Shown here piece after piece: positions 5,080 through 8,336 of a DNA stretch of 8,336 nt (its first letter is position 1; the number at the start of each line of letters is the position of its first letter). The translations under genes and the position numbers were made by a program. Under the pieces are notes generated by a model. That model saw only the letters and a program-made list of their open reading frames with translations, was not told where the DNA came from and did not search any database. This DNA comes from Actinoplanes liguriensis. GTDB lineage: Bacteria; Actinomycetota; Actinomycetes; Mycobacteriales; Micromonosporaceae. The DNA lies in NCBI GenBank assembly GCA_000715855.1, contig KL571198.1:67594-75929 (forward strand), in the 5' to 3' direction.

Positions 5080-6048
5080 TCATCGCCGGCCGACCGCCTC
5101 CGGATCCAGGAGGGGGCCGGCCGGCAGCAGTGCGAGCAACTCCGCCGGGACGGTGACCGGTTTCACTTCCGGGTAGCCGAGCCGGGCCAGCAGATCGGCG
5201 CTCGCCAGGGGAAATCCGCGCCCGTCGTCGGTGACGATGTGGACCGCCCCGACCGGGGAGACGACGACCGCGCCGCGACCGCGAGGCACGTAGACCTCGT
5301 CGGTGGACGGGACGACCGGGTCGACCCGAATGGACGCGGGCTCACCGGACGGGTGGGTGACGCATGCCCGTACGGCGAAATCGGTTGTCTCGATGTCCGC
5401 CGGAAGCGCGTCGAGGTCCGGGCCGGCCGGAACCGCGTCGATCCACGCGGCGGCGACGGGCGCCGGAACGTGACCGCCGGGTCCCGGCAGTTGCCGGCGA
5501 AGGCCGTCCCGCACCAGGAACGTCCGCCGCGAGGGGTCCTGGACCAGCAGCGCGCGCCCGCTGAGCGGCTCACCGCGGGGAACCGTCCCGACCAGCAGGG
5601 TGCCGTGGCCCGCGCGATCGGTGCAGACCGTCCACGCCTCCCCGAGCAGGCTCTCCGCCGCCGGGAGCGCGTCCGGGGCGCCCGCGATGCCGAGCGTCGT
5701 CCCCAGCGGCACCTTCGCCAGCTTTCCGGCCGCCACCGCCTTCACCGACGGCCCCGCCAGCAGCAGCCCGGACGTGTAGTTGAGCACCGGGTGCAGCCGG
5801 CCGTCGGACTCCAGGTAGACGTATCGCGCGCCGGTCACCCGATCGAGCAGGATCGCGGACGGATCGGTGGGCTCGGCCAGGCTCGCGCCGGTGAGCATGC
5901 CGTACCCGGCGAGGAGTCCGGCCGCGAGCGCCGCGAGCAGCACACCCGTCAGGACCACCGACCCGGACCGGCGCAGCGGCGGGCGGCGCGGATCCGCGTC
6001 GTGGGCGATCAGGGCACCGATCAGACGCTGGCTCTGCAGATCCCACAC
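5080..6048 (-). CDS. EccB-like type VII (ESX) secretion protein, compact form
   Basis: The 322-residue protein has the EccB layout: a short cytoplasmic N-terminus with 'QSQRLIGALIAHDAD' and 'PPLRRSGS', one transmembrane helix (about 30-52), then an extracytoplasmic repeat domain. Diagnostic parts are 'ATGARYVY'-like 'VTGARYVYLESDGRLHPVLN' (71-90), 'GIAGAPDALP' (120-129), 'AWTVC' with Cys142, Cys229 in 'FAVRACV' (the family's disulphide pair), and the C-terminal 'VYVPRGRGAVV', 'IVTDDGRGFPL', 'LLPAGPLLDPEA'. EccB forms part of the ESX membrane core. Typical members run about 430-510 residues; here both ends are recognisable, so the shortening is internal plus a few N-terminal residues. The start is GTG 6048; an in-frame TAA three codons upstream (6060-6058) prevents extension. 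No other ESX gene is in the window. Confidence 0.83.
   Translation of the reverse strand: MWDLQSQRLIGALIAHDADPRRPPLRRSGSVVLTGVLLAALAAGLLAGYGMLTGASLAEPTDPSAILLDRVTGARYVYLESDGRLHPVLNYTSGLLLAGPSVKAVAAGKLAKVPLGTTLGIAGAPDALPAAESLLGEAWTVCTDRAGHGTLLVGTVPRGEPLSGRALLVQDPSRRTFLVRDGLRRQLPGPGGHVPAPVAAAWIDAVPAGPDLDALPADIETTDFAVRACVTHPSGEPASIRVDPVVPSTDEVYVPRGRGAVVVSPVGAVHIVTDDGRGFPLASADLLARLGYPEVKPVTVPAELLALLPAGPLLDPEAVGRR
5085..5121 (+). terminator. Nested hairpin at the convergent 3' ends; candidate terminator
   Basis: GCCGGCC (5085-5091) pairs with GGCCGGC (5115-5121), and inside it CCTCC (5097-5101) pairs with GGAGG (5109-5113). It lies 16 bases past the stop of the plus-strand membrane-protein gene and within the last codons of the EccB-like gene. 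It could terminate the plus-strand transcript; its position in coding sequence and the GC-rich background limit confidence. Confidence 0.45.
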
Positions 6049-6066
6049 AACGGCTAGTTATAGCCG
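6049..6066 (-). promoter_or_regulatory. Candidate leaderless promoter and 6-bp dyad before the EccB-like gene
   Basis: On the minus strand a -10-like TATAAC (complement of 6057-6062) stands 8 bases before GTG 6048, and no Shine-Dalgarno is visible. The same bases form the centre of a perfect dyad CGGCTA-TAAC-TAGCCG (6066 down to 6051). It may be an operator over the -10 or a weak stem after corA, whose stop is at 6078-6080. No clear -35 was found. Confidence 0.4.
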
Positions 6067-6077
6067 CCGATCAATAC

Positions 6078-7205
6078 CTAGAGCCACCCGTTACGGCGGA
6101 ACGCCCGGTAGAGGACCACGGTGACGACCGCGAGGAACGCCATCAGCCCGGGATAGCCGTAGCGCCAGTGGGTCTCCGGCATGTACTCGAAGTTCATCCC
6201 GTAGACGCCGGCCGCGGCGGTCCACGCGGTGGCGATACCGGCCCAGGCGGCGATCTTGCGCATGTCGTTGTTCTGGTCGACCGTGACCTGGGCCAGGCGC
6301 GCCTGCAGGATCGAGTTGAGCAGGTCGTCGTAGGAGGAGACCTGCTCGACCGTACGCGTCAGATGGTCCTGCACGTCCCGGAAGTAACGCCGGATCTCCT
6401 TGGGCACCACACCCTGGCTGGCGATGATCCCGGCGAGCGGGCGCTGCAACGGCACCACCGCCCGGCGGAACTCCACCAGCTCCCGCTTGAGCTGGTAGAC
6501 CTGCTGGATCGGGGCGCTGCGGTCGCGCGAGAAGACGCCCTCCTCGATCAGGTCCAGGTCGGCCTCGACCTGCTCGGCCACCTCGAGGTAGTGGTCGACG
6601 ACCCGGTCGGTCACCGCGTAGGCCACCGCCCACGGGCCCTGCTGCAGCAGGTTCGCCCGCTGCTTCTCCAGGTCGGCGCGGACCGGGGACATCTCGGACG
6701 CCTCACCGTGCCGGACGGTGATCACGAAGCGGTCACCCACGAAGATCATCATCTGGCCGGTCTCGACCACCTGGGAGCTCTCGGTCAGCTCCTGGTGCGG
6801 CACGTACCGCGCGGTCCGCAGGACCAGGAAGTGCACGTCGCCGAACTGCTCCAGCTTGGGCCGCTGCTCGGCCTTGACCGCGTCCTCCACGGTCAGCTCG
6901 TGCAGGCCGTACGTGTGGGCGATGTCGGTCATCTCCTGCTCGGACGGCTGGTGCAGGCCGAGCCAGACGAAGGCGTCGTCACGTCGGCGGGCCTCGGCGA
7001 ACGCCTGGTCCGGGGTGAACGATCCGGGAATCCGCTCGCCGGCCACGTACACGCCGCAGTCCACCACCGCACTGCCGTCCGCACCGGGCTGACCGGTCTG
7101 CGGACTCGTCTCGGTGGCGCCGAGGATCCGGTTCATCGCGCGGGCCGCCCAAGCCCTGGACAGCGGGCGGTTACGGCTCCACGAACCGTTCTCCTGCTCG
7201 CTCAT
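6078..7205 (-). CDS. corA: CorA-family magnesium/cobalt transport protein
   Basis: The 375-residue protein has the full CorA architecture: a cytoplasmic alpha/beta domain (about 45-200), a long helix region (200-315, 'DHYLEVAEQVEADLDLIEEGVF' then 'QLKRELVEFRRAVVPLQRPL'), TM1 (about 318-335), the ion-selective signature Gly336-Met337-Asn338 ('YGMNFEYMPE'), TM2 (about 352-368, 'PGLMAFLAVVTVVLY') and a short basic cytoplasmic tail 'RAFRRNGWL'. The family forms pentameric channels for Mg2+ and also Co2+ or Ni2+; GMN followed by the MPE loop is the canonical form. ATG 7205 is chosen because GGAGGT lies 4 bases upstream; an upstream in-frame TTG at 7232 lacks this. The non-conserved first 45 residues are polar. 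The gene is complete and ends 29 bases before the EccB-like GTG. Confidence 0.95.
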   Translation of the reverse strand: MSEQENGSWSRNRPLSRAWAARAMNRILGATETSPQTGQPGADGSAVVDCGVYVAGERIPGSFTPDQAFAEARRRDDAFVWLGLHQPSEQEMTDIAHTYGLHELTVEDAVKAEQRPKLEQFGDVHFLVLRTARYVPHQELTESSQVVETGQMMIFVGDRFVITVRHGEASEMSPVRADLEKQRANLLQQGPWAVAYAVTDRVVDHYLEVAEQVEADLDLIEEGVFSRDRSAPIQQVYQLKRELVEFRRAVVPLQRPLAGIIASQGVVPKEIRRYFRDVQDHLTRTVEQVSSYDDLLNSILQARLAQVTVDQNNDMRKIAAWAGIATAWTAAAGVYGMNFEYMPETHWRYGYPGLMAFLAVVTVVLYRAFRRNGWL

Positions 7206-7281
7206 GCCGACCTCCCCCGGATGACCCGACAAACCAACCGAGGCTACTTCGTCGCGTCATCGGGAGGTACGGCCGGGCGGG

Positions 7282-7298
7282 CCGCCGAAAGTCGGCGG
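7282..7298 (-). terminator. GC hairpin between the aminotransferase and corA
   Basis: CCGCCGA (7282-7288) and TCGGCGG (7292-7298) form a perfect 7-bp stem with a 3-base loop, downstream of the aminotransferase stop and upstream of corA on the minus strand. It is a likely intrinsic-type terminator without a U tract, or a leader structure of the corA message. Confidence 0.5.
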
Positions 7299-7317
7299 GG
7301 GGTTTGACCAGCGGGGC

Positions 7318-7358
7318 CCACCCGGACGGCTTGTTACTTCCCACATCCGCCCGGGTGG
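7318..7358 (-). terminator. Long-loop 8-bp inverted repeat after the aminotransferase
   Basis: CCACCCGG (7318-7325) and CCGGGTGG (7351-7358) are perfect complements separated by 25 bases. The nearer arm begins 15 bases past the aminotransferase stop codon, so the repeat suits a terminator of that gene. With the 7282-7298 hairpin it accounts for most of the structure in the 167-base gap 7206-7372; the remainder shows only the corA ribosome site. Confidence 0.4.
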
Positions 7359-7372
7359 AAACCGGCGAAACG

Positions 7373-8315
7373 TCAGGCGCGCACTTCGGCAATGGCCTCG
7401 GCGATCCGCCGGACGCCCTCGTCGATCTGGTCGACGGTGACCGCCGAGTACGCCAGGCGCACCGAGCTGCGGCCGCCCTCGAGCAGGAAGTCGCTGCCCT
7501 TGACGATCGCGACGCCCTTCTTCATGGCCGCCGGGAACAGCTTGTCCACGTCGACGTCCGAGGGCAGGTCCACCCAGAGGAAGTAGCCGCCGTCCGGCTC
7601 GGTGAAGGTCGCGCCGGGGATGTGCTTGCGGATCGACTCGGCCAGCACCCGGGCCCGCTCGCCCAGCGCCGAGCTGACCTTCTGGACCGACTTGTCGATG
7701 TCGCCGGAGACGCAGAACTGGTGCACGATCGCCTCGGAGACCATGCCCGGGGAGATGTAGAGGTTGGTGGCCTTCTTCGCGATCGCGTCGATCAGCGCGG
7801 CCGGGCCGACCAGGTAACCGACGCGGACGCCGGGGCAGACCGTCTTGGTGAAGCTGGAGGCGTGCACGACCAGGTTGTTCGTGTCCATCGACAGCATCGA
7901 GGGCAGCGCCTCGCCGCGGAACCGGATGTCCACGTACGGGTCGTCCTCGAAGATGATGAACTCGTGCTGCTCGGCCAGGGCCAGCAGCGCCCGCCGCTTC
8001 TCCTCGGAGAGCGTGAGACCGGCCGGGTTCTGGTAGTTCGGGATGATGTGCGCCAGCTTCGGGCGGACCCCGGACTCCAGCAGCCCGCGCAGCTCGTCGA
8101 TGTCGATGCCGTCTTCCCGCAGCGTCACCTGGTGCACCTTGGCGCCCAGGTTCTGCAGGTTGAGCAGAGTGCGGTCGTAGGTGGGCTTCTCCACGACCAC
8201 GTCGTCGCCCGGCTGCACCAGGTGGCCGAAGAGGAACGCGTCGGCCTGCAGCGAGCCGTTGGTCACGATGACCTGGTCAGCCGAGACACCGTGCTTGTCC
8301 GCGATCCACTTGCGT
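7373..8315 (-). CDS. PLP-dependent aminotransferase (class I/II, 2-aminoadipate/MocR-like AAT fold), 5' end missing
   Basis: The 313 residues present begin at the adapter junction and run to a natural TGA. Visible fold-type I aminotransferase blocks (numbered from the first native codon, Arg): 'VTNGSLQADAFLFGHLVQPGD' split around the PLP-phosphate loop (17-37), 'PTYDRT' (44-49), 'IPNYQNPAGLTLSEEKR' (91-107) with Asn96, 'FEDDPYVDIRF' (122-132) with Asp125 for the pyridine nitrogen, 'SSFTKTVCPGVRVGYL' (153-168) with the Schiff-base Lys157, and Arg286 ('SSVRLAYS') for the substrate carboxylate. Motifs match 2-aminoadipate, valine or aromatic transaminases of the MocR-like branch; the amino acid cannot be assigned. 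Family length is near 400, so about 75-90 N-terminal residues, and any fused GntR domain, lie outside. The open frame reaches 8332 only through the adapter; a start 'MCIRDR' there is false. Confidence 0.92.
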
Positions 8316-8334
8316 CTGTCTCTTATACACATCT
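8316..8334 (-). other. Nextera/Tn5 mosaic-end adapter (artefact), reverse orientation
   Basis: CTGTCTCTTATACACATCT is the exact reverse complement of the mosaic end at bases 1-19. The two trailing bases (8335-8336, CT) are probably further adapter with a base error, since the standard Nextera extensions begin CC or GA. Native sequence ends at 8315. On the minus strand the adapter encodes the false start 'MCIRDR' joined to the aminotransferase. Confidence 0.98.
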
Positions 8335-8336
8335 CT

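Noticed and set aside
7206..7232. Nine-residue N-terminal extension of CorA from TTG 7232
   Set aside because: The strong GGAGGT site directly precedes ATG 7205, and the extension lacks its own ribosome site.
6168..7307. 379-codon plus-strand frame opposite corA
   Set aside because: It is His/Asp/Val/Leu-rich with no recognisable domain and lies entirely over a textbook CorA with the GMN motif.
1..8336. Inverted 19-bp terminal repeats suggesting a natural composite transposon
   Set aside because: The repeats are the engineered Tn5 mosaic end at the exact contig ends. There is no transposase gene and no target duplication to inspect.
1..8336. tRNA, rRNA, riboswitch (including an M-box before corA) or CRISPR array
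   Set aside because: No cloverleaf, conserved aptamer core or regularly spaced direct repeats could be recognised by eye on either strand.

Overview
The window is GC-rich, with coding frames dominated by G/C-ending codons, GTG starts, and actinobacterial families (a bPH6-type PH protein, an EccB-like ESX protein, a zinc-finger rhomboid). It most resembles a chromosomal contig of a filamentous actinobacterium. Micromonosporaceae is my best guess at family level, but that is inference. Both ends are artificial: bases 1-19 and 8316-8334 are the 19-bp Tn5/Nextera mosaic end in opposite orientations, so the native sequence is about 20-8315 and the genes at both ends are cut by library fragmentation.

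Layout, left to right. A SoxR-like MerR regulator (minus strand, 3' part missing) diverges from a two-gene split transketolase operon (277-1811, plus). A SoxR-box-like dyad lies between them. The transketolase operon converges on a small gene on the minus strand (1794-2216). Their overlapping stop codons sit inside a perfect 11-bp inverted repeat. That small gene diverges from a plus-strand membrane PH-domain protein (2305-2706). Next come a zinc-finger rhomboid protease (2869-3780) and a cyclophilin-type peptidyl-prolyl isomerase (3804-4328), both on the minus strand. A basic single-pass membrane protein (4461-5069, plus) follows. A compact EccB-like protein (5080-6048), a CorA-type metal transporter (6078-7205) and a 5'-truncated PLP aminotransferase (7373-8315) are all on the minus strand.

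How the parts fit together. The SoxR-like regulator probably controls the adjacent transketolase pair through the shared intergenic dyad. The PH protein / rhomboid / PpiA / basic membrane protein block recalls the conserved neighbourhood downstream of gyrA in many actinobacteria (for example ppiA next to Rv0010c in M. tuberculosis). The corA and aminotransferase genes look like ordinary housekeeping genes. No RNA gene, CRISPR array, insertion sequence, phage gene or natural mobile element was seen. No gene-free stretch exceeds 300 bases; the longest are 7206-7372 and 2707-2868.

I do not see a clearly new multi-gene system. The most distinctive points are the regulator-transketolase pair, the palindrome that encodes two mirrored C-termini, the compact EccB with no other ESX genes nearby, and the altered GxSG motif in the rhomboid.
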